Shown: positions 1 through 8,783 of the stretch, piece by piece | How positions within the stretch are numbered: the stretch's first letter is position 1 | Layout: every line of letters begins with the position of its first letter | DNA from: Shewanella halifaxensis HAW-EB4 | Lineage (GTDB): Bacteria; Pseudomonadota; Gammaproteobacteria; Enterobacterales; Shewanellaceae | Direction: 5' to 3' | Assembly: GCF_000019185.1 (NCBI RefSeq) | Contig: NC_010334.1 | Span: forward strand, 3,162,001 to 3,226,000 | Length of the DNA: 64,000 nt | Made by a program: the position numbers and the translations under genes | The notes under the pieces: generated by a model | Databases searched by the model: none | What the model was told of the DNA's origin: nothing | The model's input: only the letters and a program-made list of their open reading frames with translations

Positions 1-164
1 CCCACCATGCGATTGCCACATTAGAGATTGAGCTAACCAGCATGTTTGACTTAGATTTGTCATTCGTTTGGGACCGCATTAACAATCCACAGCCCGACTC
101 GAACAACTTTATTCCTAAACGGGACGATTACCAGTTTATTATCGGTTTTGGTATCGATATCTAA
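1..164 (+). CDS. C-terminal end of probable DUF481 outer-membrane protein
   Basis: Only the last 53 codons lie in the window, read in the frame whose first full codon is at base 3; the gene begins upstream. The visible residues alternate hydrophobic and polar amino acids, contain a VWDRINNPQP stretch and end in FIIGFGIDI. That ending fits the last beta-strands of an outer-membrane barrel and resembles DUF481 (YdiY-like, putative salt-induced outer-membrane) proteins. A strong hairpin terminator follows 34 bases downstream, so this is the last gene of its transcript. The family assignment rests on a short fragment and is moderate; that it is a C-terminal coding fragment is fairly secure. Confidence 0.6.
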   Translation, partial: HHAIATLEIELTSMFDLDLSFVWDRINNPQPDSNNFIPKRDDYQFIIGFGIDI

Positions 165-197
165 CCGCTAGCATTACCACTACTAGCCAAATTAATT

Positions 198-231
198 AAA
201 ATCCCTGCCATCATATATGGTAGGGATTTTT
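198..231 (+). terminator. Rho-independent terminator after the DUF481 gene
   Basis: An 11-bp stem (ATCCCTGCCAT paired with ATGGTAGGGAT, one G-T wobble) encloses a short CATAT loop and is followed by a run of T on the plus strand. Confidence 0.85.
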
Positions 232-581
232 CATTAATCAGCCTCTTCTAACTTAAAATTATCTCTGTCAATGCGGGTCAACCAGTTAACGCTCGACTCA
301 TTGATAGCCAAAGTAAAAAAATCAAAATTAAAGTATACCATCACCAGTTCTGTAAAATAATTGGATATCTTTCTGAATAGCACGCAATTCATACACGCGT
401 TTTAACGTGAGCTTGTTCACATTAAGTTTCAAGTATTAAGCTTTACCCCAACGTTTAATCCCCTTCCGAAAACAGTTTTCACCTAGCATGTTAATAATTT
501 GTTGTCCACATTTCACATTGCTTATCTTGTACGCCAGTGCAATCTAGTAATCGCATAATAAAAATAAATATTGGAGACGCT
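232..581. other. Intergenic region, no gene seen
   Basis: This AT-rich stretch lies between the DUF481 terminator and the beta-helix lipoprotein. It should hold the promoter of the downstream gene. I see no convincing operator, small ORF or repeat in it. Confidence 0.5.
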
Positions 582-3236
582 ATGCTCAACAAGAAACCTT
601 CATGGCTTATGCCTACCTTGATTGCCAGTGCTGTAGCAATAAGCCTTGGAGCTTGTTCATCAGACGATGACGAACCCAACGTAGTCGAAGAGGACACTGC
701 CGTCGTTGCACCGACGCCAGAGCCCGGCCCCATCTTCCCTGATGGTGCCATCATGGTTGAAGACGGTGAAAACCTAACCATCCGCATCCAAGAAGCCTTA
801 ATCAACGCACAAAGCGGTGACGTTATCGTGCTACCCAAAGGTAACTTTGAGATCGAGTCAACACTACTTTTTGACGGTGATGTCGACGGTGACGGCAGTT
901 ACGCAAAAAACGTAACCATTATGGGTTATGGCATGGAAAAGACGGTTCTAGACTTCTCCAATGCTAACTCAGGCGATGGTATCTTTGTTCAGAATGCGCT
1001 CAATATTATTATTCAGGATATGTCGGTCAATGAAGCCAAAAACAACGGCATAAAGCTTAAAAATACCAATGGCATCATCCTACGTCGACTCGCTACCGTC
1101 TGGGAAGGTGAGCTAGATGAAGGCAACGGCGCTTACGGTCTCTACCCTGTTGAGTGTGAGAACATTCTAATTGAAGATACTTATGTGCGTGGTAGTGCCG
1201 ATGCAGGTATTTATGTCGGCCAGTCTCAGTACATAGTGGTCCGTCGAAATATCGCCAAAGAAAACGTTGCCGGTATTGAAATTGAAAACTCAAAATATGC
1301 CGACGTGTATGACAACGAAGCCATGGGCAATACTGGTGGTATTTTGGTATTCGATCTACCTATCGGCAACCATAGATACGGCTCAAGCGTGCGTATCTTC
1401 AATAACAAAGTCTACGATAACAATACCAAAAACTTTGCTAACGCCTCTGCTAACCCGGCTGGTGTACATATCGTTCCACCAGGAACCGGTATGATTATTC
1501 TCTCTACCGATGATGTCGAGATCTTCAACAACGAGGTAACTAACCACGATACCATGGGGGTGACGATCTCAAGCTTCTTCATCGCTGAGCCCGATATCTC
1601 AACCTTTGTCGCCAACTATGGCCAACCGGGTCAGCCTATCGAAGATGGCTGGCGACCGACGCCGCGTAATATCTATCTACACGATAATGTGATTGAAGGC
1701 TATGGCCAGAAGCCAAACGGTTATCTTATCGATGACATCATCAAAGGTTATCTATTTACTCACGGTCAATTCCCTGGCGTGCTCTACGATGGTTTAGGTG
1801 AGTTACTCTCCAATAACGGTACCGCTGCTTATCTAGGCTTACAGGAGCTCCCTTTTGCAGCGGATGGCAGCGATAACATCTGTGCTAGCAACAACGGCGA
1901 TGTCTCATTTGGTCGTTTGTACGCTAACGACAATACCGATATGGCGAGCCCCGAGTTCTTATTTGAGAAGACTCAAGTCGATATTATGGATTGCCAACAG
2001 GTGAGCCTTCCTGTTCATACCGTGACTTTTGGTGAGCAGATCTTCGGCTGTGGTGTTGATGACGAAACAGAAGGCTGTGATGGCGGCAACCTTGTTGGAG
2101 GCGGTGGTAGCATCGGCGAAGATGAAGCTGGACTTGATGGCGATGGGGATCTCAGTCTATGTAAGGCTGAAGGTTCAAATGCCTCTTGGGACGCGCTGCT
2201 TAAAGCGAACTGCCCTAACCTGTCTGACTACAACCTGTTCGCCGATATGAAGAACCCGACAGACGCACCAAATTCTGGCGGTATGCCTTACGATATGAAT
2301 ACCCAGCTGTTTACCGATTATTCGAGTAAATATCGCTATGTATTCGTACCAGAGGGTAAGAAAGCCAACTACTCAGAAAATGAATCGTTTGAGTTCCCTG
2401 TTGGTAGTGTCATTGTTAAGTCTTTCGCCCTACCTGCAGACACTAGCAAACGTGGAATAGCCAACGAAGAGCTGGTTGAAACGCGCCTATTGATCAAGCG
2501 TGCAACGGGTTGGACTGCACTGCCATATGTCTGGAATGCAGAAAAATCTGACGCCGTGTTGGCCAAAGCCGGTGCCATCCAAGGCAAGACTGTTATGCAT
2601 AATGGTACAGACATGGATTTTGACTATATCGTTCCGAGCATGAACCAGTGTAAACAGTGTCACCAGTTAAAGGCCGATGCTGACAGCCCTGCTAAGTTCG
2701 CCCCTATTGGTACTAAGGCACGTAACCTCAATAAGGATTACACCTATAGCGATGGCGCCATGAATCAGCTACTCAAGTGGCAAGCAGCTGGTATATTGCA
2801 AGGCGTACCCGAGTTGGCTAGCGTTGATGCTGTTCCAGCCTTTAACGATGGTGATGAAGTCAATCTAGCTGCGATGTCTGATGCTGATCTGATGAAAACA
2901 GCTAAGGGGTACTTAGACATTAACTGCGCCCACTGTCACCGCCCTGAAGGTAACGCTTCAAATACTGGTTTAAAGCTAGAGTATTGGAGAGCTTACGATG
3001 AGGATGCAGGCTTATCACATGGTACCTGTAAGTCGCCAGTTGCCTATGGTGGTGGCTCACTTGGATTTGATATTGTGCCAGGTAGCCCTGAAGAGTCGAT
3101 TCTGCACTTTAGAATGGAGTCGAATGATCCAGGTGACAGAATGCCAGAGATCGGCCGTAGCTTATCTCACGCCGAGGGTGTTGCCCTTATCAATGAGTGG
3201 ATTAAGCGTCTGCCTCAAGCAAGCTGCTCTAACTAG
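582..3236 (+). CDS. Lipoprotein: beta-helix domain fused to dihaem domain
   Basis: The product is 884 residues if translation starts at the ATG at 582, which follows a GGAG ribosome site; a frame extension to 537 has no such site. A lipoprotein signal peptide ends in the lipobox LGAC. Residues of about 40-480 contain stacked N/V/I-rich turns typical of a right-handed parallel beta-helix (TIGR03805-like). A Gly/Asp-rich linker follows at about 497-525. The C-terminal 360 residues resemble the uncharacterised HNE_0200 family (TIGR03806) and contain two haem c attachment motifs, CKQCH near residue 690 and CAHCH near 782. From memory these two families usually occur as adjacent genes and can be fused, as here. 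Export and lipid anchoring are supported; the substrate and redox role are unknown. Confidence 0.8.
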   Translation: MLNKKPSWLMPTLIASAVAISLGACSSDDDEPNVVEEDTAVVAPTPEPGPIFPDGAIMVEDGENLTIRIQEALINAQSGDVIVLPKGNFEIESTLLFDGDVDGDGSYAKNVTIMGYGMEKTVLDFSNANSGDGIFVQNALNIIIQDMSVNEAKNNGIKLKNTNGIILRRLATVWEGELDEGNGAYGLYPVECENILIEDTYVRGSADAGIYVGQSQYIVVRRNIAKENVAGIEIENSKYADVYDNEAMGNTGGILVFDLPIGNHRYGSSVRIFNNKVYDNNTKNFANASANPAGVHIVPPGTGMIILSTDDVEIFNNEVTNHDTMGVTISSFFIAEPDISTFVANYGQPGQPIEDGWRPTPRNIYLHDNVIEGYGQKPNGYLIDDIIKGYLFTHGQFPGVLYDGLGELLSNNGTAAYLGLQELPFAADGSDNICASNNGDVSFGRLYANDNTDMASPEFLFEKTQVDIMDCQQVSLPVHTVTFGEQIFGCGVDDETEGCDGGNLVGGGGSIGEDEAGLDGDGDLSLCKAEGSNASWDALLKANCPNLSDYNLFADMKNPTDAPNSGGMPYDMNTQLFTDYSSKYRYVFVPEGKKANYSENESFEFPVGSVIVKSFALPADTSKRGIANEELVETRLLIKRATGWTALPYVWNAEKSDAVLAKAGAIQGKTVMHNGTDMDFDYIVPSMNQCKQCHQLKADADSPAKFAPIGTKARNLNKDYTYSDGAMNQLLKWQAAGILQGVPELASVDAVPAFNDGDEVNLAAMSDADLMKTAKGYLDINCAHCHRPEGNASNTGLKLEYWRAYDEDAGLSHGTCKSPVAYGGGSLGFDIVPGSPEESILHFRMESNDPGDRMPEIGRSLSHAEGVALINEWIKRLPQASCSN

Positions 3237-3307
3237 CAAGCTGCGCTAAATAATGATGTGATGATATGAGAGCCTATCTAATGATTTAGCTAAGCACTCA
3301 TCAATAT

Positions 3308-3334
3308 AAAGGCCGGGGACTCCCGGCCTTTTTT
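3308..3334 (+). terminator. Terminator between the two dihaem genes
   Basis: A 7-bp all-GC stem (GGCCGGG with CCCGGCC) with a GACT loop is followed by six T. It separates the fusion gene from the next dihaem gene, so the latter is either reached by read-through or has its own promoter. Confidence 0.9.
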
Positions 3335-3363
3335 CTAACAATAAAAACAGTCGTAGGTGATGT

Positions 3364-4554
3364 ATGCGTAAACTAATTCTACTTATGCTACTGATGTCGT
3401 TAATTAGCTGTGGTGGCTCAGATGAACAAGCTGACATAGATGTGCTACCCGAAACACCTAGCGTTACACCCGACCCAACACCCGATCCCACACCAGACCC
3501 GGCTCCAAGCTCTGCCTGTGAAACCAATACCAGTGAGGTTAACTGGGACGCACTCATGAATGAAGACTGTGCCTTCTTGGCGCAATATGGCCTGTTTGTC
3601 GACCCCAGTATTCCGACAGCCTCTCCCATTGCACCAGGGCTCCCTTATCAACTATCGACTCAGCTTTTTTCTAACTATGCCAGTAAACACCGCTTCATCT
3701 TCATACCGGACGGGAAAAGCGTTAGCTATGATGCCACGGATACCTTCGATATGCCGGTAGGGACAGTACTCGTAAAAACCTTCTCATTGCCGTTTGATAC
3801 TCAAGTTACTGGCGCGAATAATGAAGTACTAATTGAGACTCGGTTACTGATCCATAGAGCAGCAGGCTGGACGACCCTGCCCTATATCTGGCAAGACGGC
3901 GAAGCAAAACTGCACGTCGCTGGCAAAGAGATCCCCCATACTCTAAATCATAAAGGTGAGCGCCAAAGCTTCGATTACCACGTTCCAAGTAGAGCCGAAT
4001 GCAAGCTCTGTCACCAAACCAGTGCCGACAGCAGTCGAATTGAGCCTATCGGCTTAAAAGCCCACCTACTTAATCGCCCTGTTGTTCACCAAGGAAGCGA
4101 GCTCAATCAATTGCAACTATGGCAGCAACTTGGATTACTTAACGGTCTACCCGTGCTTACTCAAGTTGGCAAGGCCTATGATATTTTTGATGAGTCGGCG
4201 CCATTAACTGCTAGGGCTAAAGGCTATTTAGATATTAATTGCGCCCATTGTCATAACCCACAAGGCTTCGCTAGCATATCAGGATTAAGGCTAGGATTTT
4301 ATGTGGATCATACCAGCTTTGAATATGGCATTTGTAAACAGCCTCCCGGTTGGGACGGCGGCGCTAAGGGTCTGTCTTATGACATCATCCCGGGTGATGG
4401 TGAACACTCGATTCTGGTCTACAGGCAGGAGCTCAATGAGCCCAAAGACAGAATGCCTCCGATAGGCCGCAGTATTGCTCATACTGACGCTGTAGCCCTC
4501 ATAGAGCAATGGATAGATGAGATGGCACCTGAACTTGGAAACTGTCAGCATTAG
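3364..4554 (+). CDS. Dihaem lipoprotein, paralogue of preceding C-terminal domain
   Basis: This 396-residue protein has a lipoprotein signal (LISC, Cys16), a Pro/Thr/Asp-rich spacer at residues 31-50 made of PTPD repeats, and a domain closely matching the C-terminal half of the upstream fusion protein. Both haem c motifs are kept, CKLCH at residue 213 and CAHCH at residue 293, as are the segments around TQLFSNYASKHRFIF and DRMPPIGRS. It lacks the beta-helix. A likely reading is duplication of the TIGR03806-like module. It should be an exported, membrane-anchored c-type cytochrome-like protein; partner and substrate are unknown. It converges on the AraC-type gene that follows. Confidence 0.8.
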   Translation: MRKLILLMLLMSLISCGGSDEQADIDVLPETPSVTPDPTPDPTPDPAPSSACETNTSEVNWDALMNEDCAFLAQYGLFVDPSIPTASPIAPGLPYQLSTQLFSNYASKHRFIFIPDGKSVSYDATDTFDMPVGTVLVKTFSLPFDTQVTGANNEVLIETRLLIHRAAGWTTLPYIWQDGEAKLHVAGKEIPHTLNHKGERQSFDYHVPSRAECKLCHQTSADSSRIEPIGLKAHLLNRPVVHQGSELNQLQLWQQLGLLNGLPVLTQVGKAYDIFDESAPLTARAKGYLDINCAHCHNPQGFASISGLRLGFYVDHTSFEYGICKQPPGWDGGAKGLSYDIIPGDGEHSILVYRQELNEPKDRMPPIGRSIAHTDAVALIEQWIDEMAPELGNCQH

Positions 4555-4589
4555 AACGGATCAGTGGTTAACTTAATATTACCACTCGC

Positions 4590-5663
4590 CTACTTGCTAG
4601 CAAGACTCTCAGTAAGTGGGCGATTTAAAAGGTGAAAGTGGCCAGGAGGATAGCCAATCCAATGCTTAAAGCTTTGCCTGAAATGACTAACATCACTAAA
4701 GCCCATTAGCTCTGAGATCTCATCTATCGAATAGTTACTGGTTAAGATCAAGTCAATGGCCTTTTGGCAGCGAACCTGATCCACCAGCTTTTGATAACTG
4801 GTATTGGCGTTAGCTAATTTTCGTCTTAGTGTTCTAGCGCTGATATTCTGTAACTCTGCCATCGATTCCATGCAAGCAAGCTCTGGTGCTTGCTGCCTTA
4901 ATATCGTTAAAATCTCTGATATATAGGAATGTGAACTGACAATGCTGCAGCCAGCAACATCTTGCTCAAAAGAGTAAGTCACTGGCAGCGATAGATAACG
5001 ATGATCAATCGACCACTCGAAGAACTCACTATTAAACCTAATATCGGCTCCAGACTGTACCGATAATAAGTCAACCGCTCTTGCTGGCTCAGCGAAAGAG
5101 ATATGAGACACTTGGACAGCCTCCCCCGTTAACTCTTTAGCCACTGCCAGCAAGGAGCAAAGGCTATGCTGAAATTGGAAACTATAGTGTTCGGTATCGA
5201 CTTTATTGGTATTTAGCCATCTCACATGTAAATGGCCATCATGATTACGCAGTAAAGTATCGGAAAAACTGCCGACAAGGTCAGGATTTGAAATTGCAAA
5301 CTGTAGGCATTGTCCCAAGGTCTTAAATTGGGTTAAATGAGGCAGCAACACATCTAATGTGGCAACCCTATAACTGGATGCAACTTTGACGGCGGTTTCT
5401 GGATCCGGACTGAGTTCACGAAGATAGTTCATTGCATATTCAACCTGCCACACATAAACAAATTGACTGAGCGCTAGCTCCGCCTCGCCAATTCCTATGT
5501 CAGTATAGAGTCGTTCGACAACCTCACTCGCAAAGTGCAACTTGAGATAGCGAAACAGATTCTTTAATTCATAAGCAGGATAAGACTGATCCCCTACCCG
5601 AATATGTGGTTTATAGCTACAGGCCTGATGCATTGAGCTCTTCGATAAGTTGATCTGTATCAA
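4590..5663 (-). CDS. AraC-family regulator with arabinose_bd-type N-domain
   Basis: This is a 357-residue transcription factor. Roughly residues 1-200 resemble the arabinose_bd-type sensing domain found in OruR/ArgR-like AraC proteins. The C-terminal 100 residues hold two helix-turn-helix motifs, seen in ARTLRRKLANANTSYQKLVD and SIDEISELMGFSDVSHFRQS, the latter being the conserved second HTH of the family. The gene converges on the dihaem genes, so control of that cluster is possible but not shown by the sequence. The ligand cannot be predicted. A 398-base region without a gene lies upstream. Confidence 0.85.
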   Translation of the reverse strand: MIQINLSKSSMHQACSYKPHIRVGDQSYPAYELKNLFRYLKLHFASEVVERLYTDIGIGEAELALSQFVYVWQVEYAMNYLRELSPDPETAVKVASSYRVATLDVLLPHLTQFKTLGQCLQFAISNPDLVGSFSDTLLRNHDGHLHVRWLNTNKVDTEHYSFQFQHSLCSLLAVAKELTGEAVQVSHISFAEPARAVDLLSVQSGADIRFNSEFFEWSIDHRYLSLPVTYSFEQDVAGCSIVSSHSYISEILTILRQQAPELACMESMAELQNISARTLRRKLANANTSYQKLVDQVRCQKAIDLILTSNYSIDEISELMGFSDVSHFRQSFKHWIGYPPGHFHLLNRPLTESLASK

Positions 5664-5920
5664 TATTTTTAACGGATCTAAATCTGAATTAACAGCCTTT
5701 TATTAAATTAAGCTTAAAAAACATCCTTGTTAAAAGGCCAGCTCGGTATCCATACCTCTCGTTCCAAAGCGTGATAACTTCGTTATCTTTCACCTTGTTT
5801 TCCATGGCTTCAGCCGTATCTGCACTGAGTAATTGGTGTACTAACTTAGGTCATAGCGATTTGATGTCTAACTTGGAAATGCCTATTTATGAGTTGCAGG
5901 CATAAGCAGCACTGATAAGT

Positions 5921-5994
5921 AACGAGCCAGTTGACCTACTTTTACTAATCGATAAATGACAGTTACAGATTACTTTCGGTAGGTCATGCTCGTT
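5921..5994. repeat. Interrupted inverted repeat
   Basis: Two blocks, AACGAG and TGACCTAC, recur inverted as GTAGGTCA and CTCGTT around a 39-base centre. It lies between the AraC-type gene and the methyltransferase, in the 5664-6061 stretch where I see no gene. It could be a small palindromic repeat or a regulatory structure. Confidence 0.4.
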
Positions 5995-6061
5995 ATTTCA
6001 GCATTGCTTTGGTAGAGTGATTATTAATCAATAGCTTTGATAAAAGTATGCGGAGTATCAA

Positions 6062-6823
6062 TTGTCTCTTTTTGCTGAATATGAAAAACAACAGAAGTGG
6101 AGAAGCTGGGAGAATTACCTTAAGTTTATACCGTTAAGTCAAAGTGACACTGTAGTTGACCTTGGCTGCTCCGTCGGTGATGTATCTCGTGTCTTTTCGC
6201 TGCGAGTAAACAATGTTATAGGCATAGACATTAATAAGGAATTTATTGAGTTCTGTGATTCAAGAAGGAAGGAGAACGAAGCCTTTATTCTTAGTGACTT
6301 TGAGAGTGCTGATTATTTATCCTTTGGTGATATTAACGGTATTTGGGGGAGCTTTTCTTTATCTTATCTTAGTAACCCATTAGCTTACTTAAAAGCTCTA
6401 AACTCTGTGATGAGCGATGAAGGCTGGATTGCACTGCTGGATGTATCCTGCTTTATCTCAGGCAACCTTGCTAGAGATAGCAAGTATTACGATAGAGTAA
6501 GAAGGTTTGAATTAAAGTCATATAGGTCTGGTTTATATGATTTTGATTTTGGTTCAAAAATGCAAGATCTGTTGAAGGATGCTGGGTTTAAGATTGTATA
6601 TTTCGATAATAATGTAACAGATCCTGAATTGAATTTTTCTGGTTCCGCGGCACCGGAAATTATCGAGGGGTGGTTAGCAAGGCTCAAGAGAATGAATAAA
6701 TTAAGTTACTTTCTTGGAGGTGAGTACCCTGATTTTTGTGATGAATTATTATCTAACCTTGGTTCTAATATTCATGAGAAACAAGGGAACGTCAGATTCG
6801 TAGTCGCTAAAAAGACTCTGTAG
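6062..6823 (+). CDS. Class I SAM-dependent methyltransferase
   Basis: This 253-residue protein carries a class I methyltransferase fold signature: motif I as VVDLGCSVGD at residues 31-40, the acidic end of strand 2 in GIDINKEF near residue 54, and a later SLSYLSNPLAYLKALNSVM helix typical of UbiE/small-molecule enzymes. The start is taken as TTG at 6062 because a GGAG lies six bases upstream and no ATG in this frame is near. The substrate is unknown. The gene stands alone, looks more AT-rich than its neighbours and is followed by an insertion sequence, which suggests acquired DNA. Function at the level of methyl transfer is likely; anything finer is a guess. Confidence 0.75.
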   Translation: MSLFAEYEKQQKWRSWENYLKFIPLSQSDTVVDLGCSVGDVSRVFSLRVNNVIGIDINKEFIEFCDSRRKENEAFILSDFESADYLSFGDINGIWGSFSLSYLSNPLAYLKALNSVMSDEGWIALLDVSCFISGNLARDSKYYDRVRRFELKSYRSGLYDFDFGSKMQDLLKDAGFKIVYFDNNVTDPELNFSGSAAPEIIEGWLARLKRMNKLSYFLGGEYPDFCDELLSNLGSNIHEKQGNVRFVVAKKTL

Positions 6824-7014
6824 CAGATTCTGTGTAACTACCTAATTATAATTTGCTAAGGCTGTCAGTTCACGCACTGTTCGAGTTGTCGCCAGCACTT
6901 AGTTCACCTATTAGAGCTGCGTTGTCGCGTATTTGATTGCAATACTTTCCCTAATGACAATTATCACTTCCTGAGCTTTAACTCTAACAAGCTTTTGTCC
7001 ACTAACGAGTTAGA

Positions 7015-7030
7015 GTTCTATTCATAACGT
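7015..7030. repeat. Left target-site duplication of the insertion sequence
   Basis: The 16 bases GTTCTATTCATAACGT directly precede the left end of the insertion sequence and are repeated exactly at 8768-8783, directly after its right end. Confidence 0.8.
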
Positions 7031-8767
7031 TGTGATCACCAAGCGATTATGTCGTATCTTAACTACCAACCGATTTTGTCGGTTTGCTAATTACCAAGGG
7101 AAAATGACGGATCCATTTTTATACATAATCCTTTAATAGTTTTAATTACTATTTAGGGGTTATTAAGGATGATCATCATGGATTCTCGCTCTCAACTTAT
7201 CGTTGATGTGATCGCCAAAGTCACCCAAGGTAAGATCAGCATCAACAGTGCCTCTCAGCTCCTCAATAAATCCCGTCGAACAATTGAACGTTACCTCAGT
7301 CGTTATCGGGCTGAAGGTATCCGCTTTATCGTGCATGGTAATAAAGGTCGTGCACCCATCAATAGAACGCCTGAGTCATTGAAAAAACAGGTGCTACACC
7401 TCATTCAAACCAAGTATTACGACTTCAATTTACAGCATCTTGCCGAATTGCTCGCTGAAAATGAAGGACTGAGCATTAAGCGTGAAACATTGCGAGGTTG
7501 GGCTCACGAGATTAAACATGTTAAACGAGCCAAACGTCGACGCAGTCAAGTAAGAAAGTACAGAGAGCGTATGGAATCACCTGGGCTAATGCTGCAAATG
7601 GATGGTAGCCCTCATCGTTGGTTTGGTGATAGTCGATCGTGTTTGATTGCCATTATCGATGACGCAACGAGTGATATCCATGCTGAGTTTTACCCTTCAG
7701 AAACGACGGAAGGTTGCATGAAAGTCATGAAGGCTTACATCGAGAAGCGAGGACTCTTTAAGACGCTTTACGTCGACCGAGCAGGTATTTTTGGTGGTCC
7801 CAAGCGCTGTCACTTCTCTCAGATGCAACGTGCTTGTGAGGAGTTAGGGATCGAAATCATCTTCGCCAATTCTCCACAAGGAAAAGGTCGAGTTGAACGC
7901 TGTTTTGATACGTTCCAAGACCGACTGGTTCCTGAGCTTAGGCTTCACAATATCACCGATATGCACAGTGCGAATGAGTATCTTCAGAAGGTGTTTATCC
8001 CCATATATTGGCAACAGAAAATAACCGTGAAAGCGAAAAGTAAGTTGTCAGCCTTCAAAGCCGTTCCTGAGCATATCGACTTAGATACTATCTGTGTGTA
8101 CAAGGAATATCGGAAGGTACGACGAGACCATACCTTTAGTTATAACAACAAGATGTACGTTATCGACTCGCCAATTCGATATTCTATCGTCAATCAAAAG
8201 CTTGAAATTCGCAGTCAGTTTGATGGGACATTTTCGGTTTATTTTGGCCATAGAAAACTTCATATAACAGAGCTAGAAGAACCACCAAGAGGCTCTGAGT
8301 TCGGAATGGAGGTTCAGCGTAAGTTGGATGTGATCGAGCTAGCCCAAACCTTAGGTAGCGTGACCAAAGCTGCTCAAGTTGCGGGGTGCTCTCGGCAAAG
8401 TATCTATACCTATCAAAAGGTGCTGGAAGAAGAGGGTGTGCTGGGGCTTAAACGTATCAACAAGCCCTTAAAAAGAAACAAAAATCGCATTCCTCAGGTG
8501 ACAGAAGAGAAAATCGTCGAGCTGACACTCAACAATCCATATCGTACTTCCCTTCAACTAATGACTGAGCTTAAAAGGGATCACAACATCACAGTAAGCA
8601 GTGCCACGATCCGAAATATCTGGAAGCGTGAGGTGATGAATACCAGAGAGCTTCGAGTTAAACGAGCTGCATCCCTAAATAAGGAAATCTAGCATGATAG
8701 GCTAGACTATATAGTGAACGACAAAGTCGCTTGGCTTTTATTCCGTCAGGCTCCCTCGGTAATCACA
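7031..8767 (+). mobile_element. IS1202-like (ISNCY) insertion sequence
   Basis: The element is 1737 bases. Its ends are imperfect inverted repeats that begin TGTGATCACC on the left and, on the complementary strand of the right end, TGTGATTACC. It is bounded by a perfect 16-bp direct repeat. From memory, IS1202-type elements end in TGT and make unusually long target duplications, which fits. The left end has three subterminal copies of an ACCAA-n-GATTTTGTCG-like unit about 27-28 bases apart, starting near 7038, 7065 and 7093. The right end has two inverted copies. These are probably transposase-binding sites. The single transposase ORF is intact, so the copy may be active. Confidence 0.8.
7169..8692 (+). 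CDS. ISNCY/IS1202-type DDE transposase
   Basis: The product is 507 residues. An N-terminal helix-turn-helix region (about 10-55) precedes a DDE/rve integrase-like core with candidate catalytic residues Asp145 (in QMDGS), Asp203 (in LYVDRAG) and Glu243 (in GRVERCF). Residues of about 385-500 form a second HTH-containing segment (VTKAAQVAGCSRQSIYTYQK). The start at 7169 has an AGGGG site eight bases upstream; an in-frame ATG at 7178 is an alternative. No frameshift or internal stop is present. It fills most of the insertion sequence and should bind the ends to catalyse cut or copy transposition. Confidence 0.88.
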   Translation: MIIMDSRSQLIVDVIAKVTQGKISINSASQLLNKSRRTIERYLSRYRAEGIRFIVHGNKGRAPINRTPESLKKQVLHLIQTKYYDFNLQHLAELLAENEGLSIKRETLRGWAHEIKHVKRAKRRRSQVRKYRERMESPGLMLQMDGSPHRWFGDSRSCLIAIIDDATSDIHAEFYPSETTEGCMKVMKAYIEKRGLFKTLYVDRAGIFGGPKRCHFSQMQRACEELGIEIIFANSPQGKGRVERCFDTFQDRLVPELRLHNITDMHSANEYLQKVFIPIYWQQKITVKAKSKLSAFKAVPEHIDLDTICVYKEYRKVRRDHTFSYNNKMYVIDSPIRYSIVNQKLEIRSQFDGTFSVYFGHRKLHITELEEPPRGSEFGMEVQRKLDVIELAQTLGSVTKAAQVAGCSRQSIYTYQKVLEEEGVLGLKRINKPLKRNKNRIPQVTEEKIVELTLNNPYRTSLQLMTELKRDHNITVSSATIRNIWKREVMNTRELRVKRAASLNKEI

Positions 8768-8783
8768 GTTCTATTCATAACGT
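8768..8783. repeat. Right target-site duplication of the insertion sequence
   Basis: This is an exact copy of the 16 bases at 7015-7030. Just beyond it the bases TTGTGATCACCAA resemble the left end of the insertion sequence, which suggests that the target already held an end-like sequence. Confidence 0.8.
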
